A stretch of DNA of 64,000 bases, taken from Sporolactobacillus pectinivorans. Lineage in GTDB: Bacteria > Bacillota > Bacilli > Bacillales > Sporolactobacillaceae. The stretch spans positions 2,186,760-2,250,759 of the forward strand of contig NZ_NXGA01000001.1 in NCBI RefSeq assembly GCF_002802965.1, written 5' to 3'. This document shows, one piece after another, positions 37,574 through 45,769 of this stretch (position 1 is the stretch's first letter; each line of letters starts with the position of its first letter). The notes beneath the pieces are model-generated. The model did not search any database and had not been told where the DNA came from. It saw only the letters and a program-made list of their open reading frames with translations. Made by a program: the position numbers and the translations under genes.

Positions 37574-38150
37574 CGTAATCTTCCTTTGTAACAGGGCGGA
37601 CGAGCTGGGTCACTCCCGTTTTCTCCAATGCTTTGACCAAAACAAATGGAAGCACGCCGGCAAAGATCAGTGCACCGATGAATCGAAAAATGATATTCAG
37701 AGTCAGATTCCATCCTGCAAGATAGTTCATGGCACCTAAGGGGATATCCAAAATAAGCGATCCGGCGGAAGCGGCCAATCCGGATAACATGGCTGGAGAC
37801 AGTGTAAAACGGCGGTACATGAAAACAGCAAAGATCAGTTCAGAAAATGCCCCCTGAATCAATCCGTAATAGAGATTGATGATTCCTCCGCTGCCGCCAA
37901 AAAGCACCTCTGCCAGTGCAGCAGCTGTTTCCGCCAGAAATGCGATACCTGGTTTTCTGATCAGCAGCGCCGCAAACGGTCCAGCGATAAACCATAATCC
38001 GTAAATCAGAGCATCGAGCTGCACGCCAAACGACTGGAGCAGATCGTAAACCGGCCCCATCAATCTGAAAATCAGTCCAAAAACCAAAGATGCAACAATG
38101 GTGACCAGGATATCGGTCAGATTCAATACGTTGTGTTTACTCCATTTCAA
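37557..38150 (-). CDS. ykoE: ECF transporter substrate-binding subunit (YkoE-like)
   Basis: About 197 residues with six predicted transmembrane helices, including LVTIVASLVFGLIFRLMGPV and LSGLAASAGSLILDIPLG. It is the S component that binds the substrate. In B. subtilis YkoEDC imports a thiamine precursor, likely hydroxymethylpyrimidine, and the TPP riboswitch upstream supports the same here. The start chosen is TTG 38150 with GAGGGTG upstream; GTG 38159 is an alternative. The accessory thiamine-binding gene ykoF of B. subtilis is absent. Confidence 0.85.
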   Translation of the reverse strand: MKWSKHNVLNLTDILVTIVASLVFGLIFRLMGPVYDLLQSFGVQLDALIYGLWFIAGPFAALLIRKPGIAFLAETAAALAEVLFGGSGGIINLYYGLIQGAFSELIFAVFMYRRFTLSPAMLSGLAASAGSLILDIPLGAMNYLAGWNLTLNIIFRFIGALIFAGVLPFVLVKALEKTGVTQLVRPVTKEDYDVLNK

Positions 38151-38220
38151 ATGAATCACCCTCTGTTCGTTTGTGTCCACCAGTCCGCACAAAAACTGGT
38201 CAGGGGAAAAGCACACAAAT

Positions 38221-38254
38221 AAACCGCTTCCTCGCGTAACACAAGAAAGCGGCT
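38221..38254 (-). terminator. Attenuator terminator in the ykoEDC leader
   Basis: Minus-strand stem AGCCGCTTTC (38254-38245) with GGAAGCGGTTT (38231-38221), closely followed by a U-rich run. It is located between the riboswitch and the first gene, suggesting transcriptional control by TPP. Confidence 0.6.
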
Positions 38255-38274
38255 GACTGTATGCTCATTCAAGC

Positions 38275-38357
38275 ACCACTTCCCTACGCTGGTATTATCC
38301 AGATCAGGTCCAAGGGTCAGGGCTGAAGCCCCTCTCAGCAAAATGCGCCCCTAGTGG
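38275..38357 (-). promoter_or_regulatory. TPP riboswitch (THI element)
   Basis: On the minus strand the conserved THI-box blocks occur in order: CACTAGGGGCGC, CTGAGAGGGGCTTC, CCCTGACCCTTGGACCTGAT, CTGGATAATACCAGCG and TAGGGAAGTG. CACT at the 5' end pairs with AGTG at the 3' end (P1). It controls the downstream ykoE-ykoD-ykoC operon, repressing it when thiamine pyrophosphate is abundant. Confidence 0.96.
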
Positions 38358-38533
38358 ACAAATTCAATATTTAATTGCACATTCTCAATTTACTACATGT
38401 TCACCTTTTGTTCAAGAATAACTTCTTCTTTTTGCCAAGCTGCAAAGATTCAAACTTAGGAAGATTCACGGATAGTTTTTGTCCCATGGTTTATCCTAAG
38501 CTTTAACAGGTTTCAATATGAGGGAGATATGTA

Positions 38534-39139
38534 ATGCAACATTTGACTACTCGATTCATCCTTATGGGTATCCTGATTTTTTTCTTTTTTACCTATGTGT
38601 ACACGGATGTTGTGTACACGGAACCGGTGAATGCACAGCTTCCCCTTCCCCGCCAGATCATCAAAACATCTCACCAGAAAGATAGCGCGGCATTAACCCG
38701 CACTTCCGATCTCATTGTTTATGCATCTATCGGTCCCCACAGCGACAGATGGCCGGTAAATAGGAGAATTTCTGCTCATCAAACACTTTTCAACGCCCGG
38801 CAGCAGATTCAAATAAAACGGGTGCTGAAGGGAAGTCTCCCGCCATCTGTTTATTTGCTGACAACGGGGGTCGATCCGCTTCCACGGCCAGGGGATCCAT
38901 TGAACAGTCTCTATACCGGACCTCTGGCGGACGGTGAATTTTTGCTCTTTCTTAAATCCTATAATGTAAGACCTTATTATACACTTAATGGCGGTTTCAG
39001 TGCCGTTTATCCGATTATAAATGGGAAAACAGTGGTTCTGGAAGATGAAGGTTTTGGCGATTTTGGAGGAAAAACGGTAACTGAAATAGCAGATTTACTG
39101 CGGCAGCTGGTTCAAGCCCTTTCTTTTTGCCTGAAATAA
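38534..39139 (+). CDS. Hypothetical membrane-anchored extracytoplasmic protein
   Basis: 201 residues with an N-terminal hydrophobic segment (FILMGILIFFFFTYVYTDVV) that is an anchor or uncleaved signal. The rest is probably outside the cell, containing TSDLIVYASIGPHSDRW, IKRVLKGSLPPSVYLLTTG and YPIINGKTVVLEDEGFGDF. I do not recognise a family with certainty. The ribosome site is GAGGGAG, 7 bp upstream of ATG 38534, and a good terminator follows, so the gene is probably real and monocistronic. Confidence 0.7.
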   Translation: MQHLTTRFILMGILIFFFFTYVYTDVVYTEPVNAQLPLPRQIIKTSHQKDSAALTRTSDLIVYASIGPHSDRWPVNRRISAHQTLFNARQQIQIKRVLKGSLPPSVYLLTTGVDPLPRPGDPLNSLYTGPLADGEFLLFLKSYNVRPYYTLNGGFSAVYPIINGKTVVLEDEGFGDFGGKTVTEIADLLRQLVQALSFCLK

Positions 39140-39162
39140 ATAAGTGTTTCGGCAGCACAAAA

Positions 39163-39211
39163 GCCTGTCTCTCTTTTTTGGCATAAATAAGTGAGACAGG
39201 CCATATTATTT
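39163..39211 (+). terminator. Terminator after the hypothetical exported protein gene
   Basis: GCCTGTCTC (39163-39171) pairs with GAGACAGGC (39193-39201), then CATATTATTTT. Confidence 0.65.
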
Positions 39212-39240
39212 TGATAGAAAGATCACAGGAGGAACATCAC

Positions 39241-39444
39241 ATGGAAAAACAAATCGCAGCATCTTTAAAAAGAAAACAAGTTACCCTTTCTGAACGAATC
39301 AGAAAATTTGCCGGAAAAATGGAGCATCTTTCACCTGAAGCGTGTTTCGAAATGCTGACCATCATCATGTACCGTTTGATTCTGTTTCTCGGTATTCCTT
39401 ATTTTATTTATGTGCTTTTTTCGTTCATCAGAATGACCAGCTGA
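39241..39444 (+). CDS. Small hypothetical membrane protein
   Basis: 67-residue protein with a basic N-terminus (MEKQIAASLKRKQVTLSERI) and one C-terminal hydrophobic helix (LILFLGIPYFIYVLFSFI). AGGAGG at 39228-39233 fits ATG 39241; the frame runs back to a TTG at 39211 inside the preceding hairpin. It ends one base before the convergent yppE-like gene. No function can be assigned. Confidence 0.6.
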   Translation: MEKQIAASLKRKQVTLSERIRKFAGKMEHLSPEACFEMLTIIMYRLILFLGIPYFIYVLFSFIRMTS

Positions 39445-39840
39445 TTAATGGGACAGGCCCTCTTCAAGGATGTCCGTGTCCAACTGATCAAGGACATTAT
39501 CGAGCACATAGTCAATCGCTTTGATTGTTTCGATGAATCGTCGTCTCCGGGTATCCTTTTGAAAAGCGGTGACGATCACAATCGACAGATTTTCACACGT
39601 GTCTTTAATCAGAACAGGAAAGACGTATTTGGGTTTCCGGTTTTCGACCCAGTCCTCCACAAGCGGTTGCCATTGATCAATGATCGCCTGGTAGCGATCG
39701 GCAAAGGGTTTTACATCCTGTTGAAAGTCCGCATCATAGTCTCCCGCAAGTGTATGGTTCATGAATTGATCATAAGCTTCTTTATTTCCGCTTTTCAATT
39801 TTTCAGTCAGTTTTTTCAACCTGACGGATTGACTATCCAT
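39445..39840 (-). CDS. yppE: YppE family protein (DUF1798)
   Basis: 131-residue, all-helical cytosolic protein matching the B. subtilis YppE family in length and in the central DFQQDVKPFADRYQAIIDQW and C-terminal helical pattern. Function unknown. In B. subtilis yppE lies in the yppG-yppC group beside recU, as here, which supports the identification. No clear operon partner. Confidence 0.75.
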   Translation of the reverse strand: MDSQSVRLKKLTEKLKSGNKEAYDQFMNHTLAGDYDADFQQDVKPFADRYQAIIDQWQPLVEDWVENRKPKYVFPVLIKDTCENLSIVIVTAFQKDTRRRRFIETIKAIDYVLDNVLDQLDTDILEEGLSH

Positions 39841-39934
39841 TATCGTTCACTCCAAACATACAAATTTCATCTTCCTGCTTCAGTGTAGCATGGAGCCTGT
39901 GTGAACGGCCATTTTACATCAAATCGGGAGAACT

Positions 39935-40228
39935 TCAGGAAGAAGCTACAGCTTTTTTCTTCTGCAGGGAGAGCACACGTACTTCGCCCAGACGATCAGG
40001 AATACTGGGCCTTTGTGTTTTAAAAAAGCCAATCTCCTGGTCGAGATTCACAAGTTTTTTTGCTGAGTGTAATATAGGAAGTCTAAAAGCGGAGCAGTGA
40101 AAATCGATCAGGTCCTCAATTCTGCGCGTCACTTTATTCTCAAGTTGGTCCGTTTCAAGAATCAGAAAGTCGATCTTATTATTGATTTCCTTAATCGAGA
40201 GACCTCTGGCATCAACTAAATGCTGCAT
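39935..40228 (-). CDS. Hypothetical small protein
   Basis: 97 residues, predicted helical, with KEINNKIDFLILETDQLENK suggesting a short coiled coil, and a basic C-terminus (SLQKKKAVASS). GAAGGGA lies a few bases upstream of ATG 40228, supporting translation. It lies in the position of the ypp small genes next to recU, but I cannot match it to a named one. Confidence 0.6.
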   Translation of the reverse strand: MQHLVDARGLSIKEINNKIDFLILETDQLENKVTRRIEDLIDFHCSAFRLPILHSAKKLVNLDQEIGFFKTQRPSIPDRLGEVRVLSLQKKKAVASS

Positions 40229-40480
40229 CGTCTATCCCTTCCTCTCATTAGCTTTGACTAATTATTCTGCTCTCATTACCGGATCCCCTTTATGTATGAC
40301 AAAAGCAGTGCCGGGAAGACAAAACTAGTTTTTAAGGGACAAATTTCTATCAATCCATAGGATATTGATCTGAAATTGTGTCTCCGGTGCCGCTTAATTG
40401 TGAATTTTTCCCCGTTGACCTTTGATTTTGGTATACTGGGTTATAGCAATTGCTTATCCGATGAAAGGAGTATTGGGAAT

Positions 40481-41086
40481 GTGACACTCTTTTATCCGAA
40501 TGGACAGCCTTATAGAGAGACAGAAATCCGGAAAGAAGCCCTTTCGCAATCGGCTGTTGATTATAGCCATCGCGGAATGTCTCTGGAAGAAGACCTCAAC
40601 GTGACGAATCTTTATTATATTAAGACGGATCAGGCGGTCATCTACAAGAAGCCGACGCCTGTCCAGATTGTGCATGTGGACTATCCAAAGCGCAGCGCGG
40701 CCAAAATTACGGAAGCATATTTCAGAAAAGCTTCGACAACGGATTATAATGGAGTCTATAGAGGAAAATATATTGATTTTGAGGCGAAAGAGACGACTCA
40801 TGAGAATTACATTCCTCTGAAAAATTTTCATGGCCATCAAATCGAACACATGGAACGGATCCAGCGCCATGGTGGCATAGGCTTTATTATTGTTAAATTT
40901 ACGAAGTCTGACGAAATCTTCCTGTTGGACGCCTCCTTCCTGTCTGGTTGCTGGTCTTTATCCATGCAAAGTGGTGGAAGAAAATCCATTCCGAAAAAGC
41001 TGTTTCAGGAAAAAGGGCATCTGATTTCCCAGAAATACTTGCCGCGAATTGATTATCTTCGCGTCATAAATGATGTATACTTTTAA
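40481..41086 (+). CDS. recU: Holliday junction resolvase RecU
   Basis: 201-residue structure-specific endonuclease that resolves recombination intermediates and aids chromosome segregation. The nuclease core is TTDYNGVYRGKYIDFEAKET, containing the metal-binding Asp and the E-x-K pair, preceded by KKPTPVQIVHVDYPKRSAA. GRKSIPKK and LPRIDYLRVI form the C-terminal part. GTG 40481 (MTLFYPNG) with AAAGGAG upstream matches B. subtilis RecU (MIRYPNG). recU-ponA is the usual pair, and ponA begins 84 bp downstream. Confidence 0.95.
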   Translation: MTLFYPNGQPYRETEIRKEALSQSAVDYSHRGMSLEEDLNVTNLYYIKTDQAVIYKKPTPVQIVHVDYPKRSAAKITEAYFRKASTTDYNGVYRGKYIDFEAKETTHENYIPLKNFHGHQIEHMERIQRHGGIGFIIVKFTKSDEIFLLDASFLSGCWSLSMQSGGRKSIPKKLFQEKGHLISQKYLPRIDYLRVINDVYF

Positions 41087-41170
41087 ACTAGTCATAATTC
41101 ACGGCTGGATACGAATAATTTGACGTTGTAAACCATGGACTGGTTTTTTCAGAAAGGTAGGATTTTTAGC

Positions 41171-43603
41171 ATGGTCGAATATCATTCTAGAATGGAAAAG
41201 CGCCGGGCAGCCGAGCTTGAGAATCAAAATGGCAATGGCGGCGCTCATGCAAAAAAGAAGTCTTCTGGAGGGGGCAGAAAAAAAAGAGGCTGGTTTAAAC
41301 GTATTTTGATTATTTTCTTCCTGATCATTCTCTTTTTAATCCTTGCCGGCACGGTGACAGTTTTTGCTATTATCAGAAACGCTCCCTCACTGAATGAAAA
41401 TGCACTTCGCAATCCGGTATCTTCAGTAATATACGATGAAAATAATCATCTGGCGACTTCTGTAGATACAGGTCAGCACAGGACATATACGAGTATTGAT
41501 CAAATCCCAATGATCGTTCAAGACGCTTATATATCGACTGAAGACGTCCGTTTTTATCAGACGTTTGGTATTGACCCGTACCGAATTCTGGGAGCCACTG
41601 TCGCCCAGTTTACAAGGGGTTTCAAATCAGAAGGCGGAAGCACGATTGACCAGCAGGTCGTCCGCAATGCTATGCTGACCCAGAACAAAACATTTACAAG
41701 GAAAATTCAGGAAATGTATCTGGCCATTCAACTGGACAAGAAATATACGAAGAAACAAATTCTTGAAATGTACTTGAATTCAATCTATCTTGGCAGCGGA
41801 CCAACTTATGGTGTGGCTGCTGCTTCAGAGAAATTTTTTGGAACAAGTATACAAAATGTCACCTTGCCAGAAGCGGCTATGCTGGCAGCAATGACACGAA
41901 ATCCCGGCTATTACGACCCAATTCTCCATCCCGTCCAGGCAAAGCAGCGCCGCGACTTGGTTCTTGATCTCATGGTTCAGAATAAAGCGATCACACCTGC
42001 ACAGGCCGCACAGGCAAAGGCTGTAACGATGCAACAGATGACCAAGAACCACAAGACGCTCCCGGTAAGTAATCGAAAGTACGCGGCTTTTGTTGATTAT
42101 GTTCGGCGTGCCATCCTTAATGATAAAAGTCTGGGCATCACTGAAAATGAATTTGATTCCGGTGGATTAAAAATTTATACAACTCTTGATCCGGCTATTC
42201 AGCAGCAGACGCAAAACATTCTGGACAATAAGAACAATTTTCCCAATGTGCAGAAAAATTTTGAAGCCGGCGTTTCAGTCATTGACACACAAACCGGAGC
42301 GATCCGGGCATTGGGCGGCGGCCGGAACTATTTTTACAGTGATTTTAACTGGGCGGACAGCGCTTCACGAAGTATTGGCTCAACTGCTAAACCAATCATC
42401 GACTACGGCCCGGCTATTGAATATTTAAAATGGCCAACCGATTATACTGTTGATGACCAAAAAGGGACAACATATACTAACGGTCCGGCTGTTAATGACT
42501 GGGACGGGAGATTCATGGGGAAAATGACCATGAGAAAAGCTCTGTATTTGTCCCGAAATGTCCCGGCTGTAAAAACTCTTCAGACAATCGATCAGCAGAC
42601 CGGTTCAACTCAGGACGTTACTACATTTGCCGGGCTGCTTGGTTTCCACTGGCCCGCTACCGGCCCCAATGCTTTTAACGAAACTTACGCCATTGGCTCA
42701 TTCGGCTCGTCGCCGCTTCAAATGTCCGGTGCATTTGCGGCTTTTGGAAACAATGGCGTTTATAATCAGCCGTATGCCATCAGAAAAATCGTTAAGCCTG
42801 ACGGCGAAGTGATTAACTTTAATCGCCCGTCTCACATTGCCATGCATGATTATACGGCTTATATGATCACAAACATGCTCGAAGATGTCATGACCAAGGG
42901 AACCGGGATTAAAGCCGATATACCGGGTGTGGCTCTGGCAGGAAAGACAGGGACAGAGAATATTCAGACGCAGTACGCTCAGCAGTACAACATTCCTCAA
43001 TACGATGTCGATCATGGCGCTATGGATGAATGGATGGTCGGGTACACGAGCAGGCTGACTGCTGCAGTCTGGACAGGATATGGCAATGTTGCGGCAAATC
43101 CTAAAAATAACAGTAATTATGGGACCTACCTGGGACCCAATGAGCTTGGCTATGCGCAATCTATTTTTAAATCCATCATGAGTGGATTTATGCCTGGTGC
43201 TCCTGAATTTATCAGGCCGAATTCGGTTGTCAGTCTCGGCGGCGGGGAATTAGGTGTGAGCGGTTCAACAGTCACCAATCATTTCTCGAATACTCAGAGT
43301 TCAAGTTCATCGAGCAGTTCATCAAGTTCGTCCAGCAGTTCTTCAAGCTCTTCGAGTAGCTCATCGTCCAGCAGTTCATCGGTGGCTCCGCCCGCCAGCA
43401 GCAGCTCGAGTTCATCATCATTTGTACCGCCGGCAAGCTCGTCTGGCACATCAAGCTCCAGTGTTCCTGCTACGTCAAGTTCGTCGTCCAGCAGCGGCGG
43501 ATCGTCATCTCCGGGTGCGACGGGCGCATCATCAGTGAATAAGTCGTCTAAAAAATCTTCTTCTGGTGGCGGGACGTCAACAACAAATTCGACGAATCAT
43601 TAA
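41171..43603 (+). CDS. ponA: Class A penicillin-binding protein (PBP1) with poly-serine tail
   Basis: Bifunctional peptidoglycan synthase, about 810 residues. A cytoplasmic basic segment (KKRGWFKR) and one transmembrane helix are followed by a GT51 transglycosylase domain (ISTEDVRFYQTFGIDPYRIL, GGSTIDQQ, KKQILEMYLNSIYLG). The transpeptidase domain has the SxxK serine in GSTAKPII, SRN in LSRNVPAV and KTG in AGKTGTEN. Residues beyond ~705 are a low-complexity tail of long serine runs broken by Pro-Ala and Gly, probably a flexible wall-exposed linker. ATG 41171 follows AAAGGTAGG. A terminator shared with the convergent gene follows. Confidence 0.95.
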   Translation: MVEYHSRMEKRRAAELENQNGNGGAHAKKKSSGGGRKKRGWFKRILIIFFLIILFLILAGTVTVFAIIRNAPSLNENALRNPVSSVIYDENNHLATSVDTGQHRTYTSIDQIPMIVQDAYISTEDVRFYQTFGIDPYRILGATVAQFTRGFKSEGGSTIDQQVVRNAMLTQNKTFTRKIQEMYLAIQLDKKYTKKQILEMYLNSIYLGSGPTYGVAAASEKFFGTSIQNVTLPEAAMLAAMTRNPGYYDPILHPVQAKQRRDLVLDLMVQNKAITPAQAAQAKAVTMQQMTKNHKTLPVSNRKYAAFVDYVRRAILNDKSLGITENEFDSGGLKIYTTLDPAIQQQTQNILDNKNNFPNVQKNFEAGVSVIDTQTGAIRALGGGRNYFYSDFNWADSASRSIGSTAKPIIDYGPAIEYLKWPTDYTVDDQKGTTYTNGPAVNDWDGRFMGKMTMRKALYLSRNVPAVKTLQTIDQQTGSTQDVTTFAGLLGFHWPATGPNAFNETYAIGSFGSSPLQMSGAFAAFGNNGVYNQPYAIRKIVKPDGEVINFNRPSHIAMHDYTAYMITNMLEDVMTKGTGIKADIPGVALAGKTGTENIQTQYAQQYNIPQYDVDHGAMDEWMVGYTSRLTAAVWTGYGNVAANPKNNSNYGTYLGPNELGYAQSIFKSIMSGFMPGAPEFIRPNSVVSLGGGELGVSGSTVTNHFSNTQSSSSSSSSSSSSSSSSSSSSSSSSSSSSVAPPASSSSSSSSFVPPASSSGTSSSSVPATSSSSSSSGGSSSPGATGASSVNKSSKKSSSGGGTSTTNSTNH

Positions 43604-43666
43604 ATGGCTTCTGGTCGACGACACTAATCATTTGACACAGTATTTGTTTTGATGGCGAATAAAAAT

Positions 43667-43710
43667 AAAAAAACCTGCTCTATCTGATTTGGATGGAGCA
43701 GGCTTTTTTT
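43667..43710. terminator. Bidirectional terminator between ponA and ypoC
   Basis: CCTGCTC (43674-43680) pairs with GAGCAGG (43696-43702), flanked by A-run and T-run. It serves both convergent genes. Confidence 0.85.
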
Positions 43711-44243
43711 CATCGTTTAATTTTTTTATACACAGACAGTTTTTTACCGAGTTCTTCCTGAAGTTTGTCCAGCTGGATGAAGGAAAGATAACGATCCGGC
43801 TGATCATGGATGTATTTGAGACGTTCCCCGAGATTTAGAGGCGCATAAGGCATTACCAGCAGCTCCGGGACCAGAATATCCGGTGAAAGCGTGTGGACCG
43901 GTCTGTCCGATGCCCAGAACATCTGATCAATAAATGAGGACAGAGCGTATATCATCGGTTTACGTGCTTCGTCCGGCCGGCGTCTGTGGAAAGTCTCTTT
44001 TATACGGGGACGCATCTTATCCCATAACTTTCTAAAATGCGGGGTTCCGGTCTGCCATGGCCAGGGTGAGCCCGAAGAAAACCCAGCAGCATACAGTATA
44101 TCGTAGAAAAAAGGAATGTTCTCTTCGGTTGGCGAATGGTCGATAAAAGAAATAACAGCCTGTTTCTCAAAATAGGGCAAGAAACAAAAAGGTTCGGGAA
44201 TTTTCAGGCGGGTGGCTTTATTTTCCAACTGCGACACCTTCAC
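43710..44243 (-). CDS. ypoC: YpoC family protein
   Basis: 177-residue protein of unknown function that in Bacillus follows nth, as here. It begins within the nth 3' end (26-bp overlap), showing translational coupling. Recognisable parts are AGFSSGSPWPWQTGTP and LVMPYAPLNLGERLKYI. The GTG start at 44243 is preceded by AATGAAAG. No catalytic motif is visible. Confidence 0.78.
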   Translation of the reverse strand: MKVSQLENKATRLKIPEPFCFLPYFEKQAVISFIDHSPTEENIPFFYDILYAAGFSSGSPWPWQTGTPHFRKLWDKMRPRIKETFHRRRPDEARKPMIYALSSFIDQMFWASDRPVHTLSPDILVPELLVMPYAPLNLGERLKYIHDQPDRYLSFIQLDKLQEELGKKLSVYKKIKR

Positions 44244-44892
44244 CTTTCATTCTTTTTTTCCCTTCCCGGCACAGGTAGAGCAGAGGACATTCCGGACAGT
44301 TAGGATGCTGCGCTTTGCAATGATAACGTCCAAAAAAAATCAGCTGGTGATGTGTTTGCGACCACTTGTCCCTCGGCACGCGCTTCGTTAACGTCTTTTC
44401 CACTTCGAGGACACTGTCTTTCCAGCGGCAGATACCGAGCCGTTTGGTCACGCGCTCAACGTGGGTATCGACAGCAAGAGCAGGTTCCCCGAAAGCCACT
44501 GAAGCGATAACATTTGCTGTCTTCCGGCCGATTCCCGGAAGTTTGATCAGTTCGTCACGGGTTTCGGGAAGTCTTCCGCCGTAATCATCGATCAGGCACT
44601 GGCACATCTGGCGGATATGTTTTGCCTTATTACGGTAAAGCCCAATGGAACGGATATCATCCTGAAGTTCTTTTTCCGGAACGGCCAGATAATCTTCCGG
44701 TTCGTGATATTTTTCAAATAATTCCGGTGTGATCCGATTGACCAGAGCATCGGTGCATTGAGCAGAAAGCATCACAGCAATTGCCAGCTCAAAAGGATTT
44801 CTGTGATTCAGTTCACAATGGGCGTTCGGAAACATTTCAGCCATTGTACTCATAATCGTATCAATTTGTTTCTGGTTCAGAATGATAGACAA
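44218..44892 (-). CDS. nth: Endonuclease III
   Basis: DNA glycosylase/AP lyase for oxidised pyrimidines, 224 residues. The helix-hairpin-helix motif is LPGIGRKTANVIASVAFG, with the catalytic Lys in GRKTAN and the catalytic Asp in VDTHVERV. The iron-sulfur cluster is CKAQHPNCPECPLLYLC (C-x6-C-x2-C-x5-C). The TTG at 44892 abuts GAGAGGAG with no spacer. ATC or ATT 6-9 bases further on would suit that ribosome site better and gives the B. subtilis-like N-terminus. Part of dnaD-nth-ypoC. Confidence 0.95.
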   Translation of the reverse strand: MSIILNQKQIDTIMSTMAEMFPNAHCELNHRNPFELAIAVMLSAQCTDALVNRITPELFEKYHEPEDYLAVPEKELQDDIRSIGLYRNKAKHIRQMCQCLIDDYGGRLPETRDELIKLPGIGRKTANVIASVAFGEPALAVDTHVERVTKRLGICRWKDSVLEVEKTLTKRVPRDKWSQTHHQLIFFGRYHCKAQHPNCPECPLLYLCREGKKRMKGEGVAVGK

Positions 44893-44898
44893 CTCCTC

Positions 44899-45597
44899 TC
44901 AGTCTTTGTCCAGCCAATCATATGCAGGCTTTTTCGGTGCAGGATCCTGATCATTTGAGCGGGCTGTGCGTGACGACGGCTGGCGACGGCGTATTTTGTC
45001 TCCATGCTCTTTGGCCTGTTCAAGGGTCTTAATTCCATTTTTCTTCCATTCAAACAATATCCGGTCAATATATCTGAAATTAAGCTTACCGGAGACAACC
45101 GCTTCACGAAGCGCGGCTTTAACGAGAGCCGGTGAATTCCGGTCTTCATCTGTCCACATAGCAAGTGTTTCACATTCGATCGGTGAGAGCGGCCTTCCGA
45201 ATTCATTTTCAAACAAAGTGTACAGTGCATCTTCATTCTCCTGCTGCACTGATGACGCTTCACTTCTATAGGCAAATCGCAGCAACTTTTCCCACAAAGG
45301 CTGAAGCGAGTATGATTCAGAATAAATATCGTGATCGGTTTTCTGAACGATTGAGAGAAAACCGTGCTGAACCAGGCTGCGCAGCATATCCGCACATGAT
45401 GTTTCGTCCAATGTCATTCTGTTTGCAAGAGTATCAAATGTCGGGAAATGATCTCCTTTAATTATAAAAGAGTGAACTTCAATAAGCAGCATGCATTCTT
45501 GTTCGTTCAGACCAATCGAGTGATAATGTTCAATGAGCAGCGATGGGATGTTTACGTTACCGTCAATCATCAGTTTCATAATAAATTTAGTATCCAT
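44899..45597 (-). CDS. dnaD: DNA replication initiation protein DnaD
   Basis: 232-residue primosomal protein acting with DnaB and DnaI to load the replicative helicase. The N-terminal winged-helix oligomerisation domain (FIMKLMIDGNVNIPSLLIEH, ECMLLIEVHSFI) is followed by the C-terminal DnaB2-type domain with FGRPLSPIECETLAMW and the YIDRILFEWKKNGIKT segment. ATG 45597 has GGAGAGGTG at proper distance. The dnaD-nth-ypoC order is that of Bacillus. Confidence 0.93.
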   Translation of the reverse strand: MDTKFIMKLMIDGNVNIPSLLIEHYHSIGLNEQECMLLIEVHSFIIKGDHFPTFDTLANRMTLDETSCADMLRSLVQHGFLSIVQKTDHDIYSESYSLQPLWEKLLRFAYRSEASSVQQENEDALYTLFENEFGRPLSPIECETLAMWTDEDRNSPALVKAALREAVVSGKLNFRYIDRILFEWKKNGIKTLEQAKEHGDKIRRRQPSSRTARSNDQDPAPKKPAYDWLDKD

Positions 45598-45697
45598 GAG
45601 TTGACACCTCTCCACCATTATAGCATGACTGCGTAAAAATTAAGGCCTGGGAAAACCCATTGAAAAAGCGCTCAGGAATCCGGTGAATAGTACACAA

Positions 45698-45720
45698 AAA
45701 GCCGGGGATCACCCGGCTCA
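45698..45720 (-). terminator. asnS terminator
   Basis: Minus-strand stem GAGCCGGG / CCCCGGCT with a TGAT loop, followed by TTTTTGTG. Confidence 0.8.
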
Positions 45721-45769
45721 ATTTTGATAGAGATGAACATGCTCCTGAACAAAAAAAGCAGAAATAGGA

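Noticed and set aside
43272..43454. Minus-strand frame opposite the poly-serine tail
   Set aside because: It is an artefact of the repetitive serine codons of ponA.
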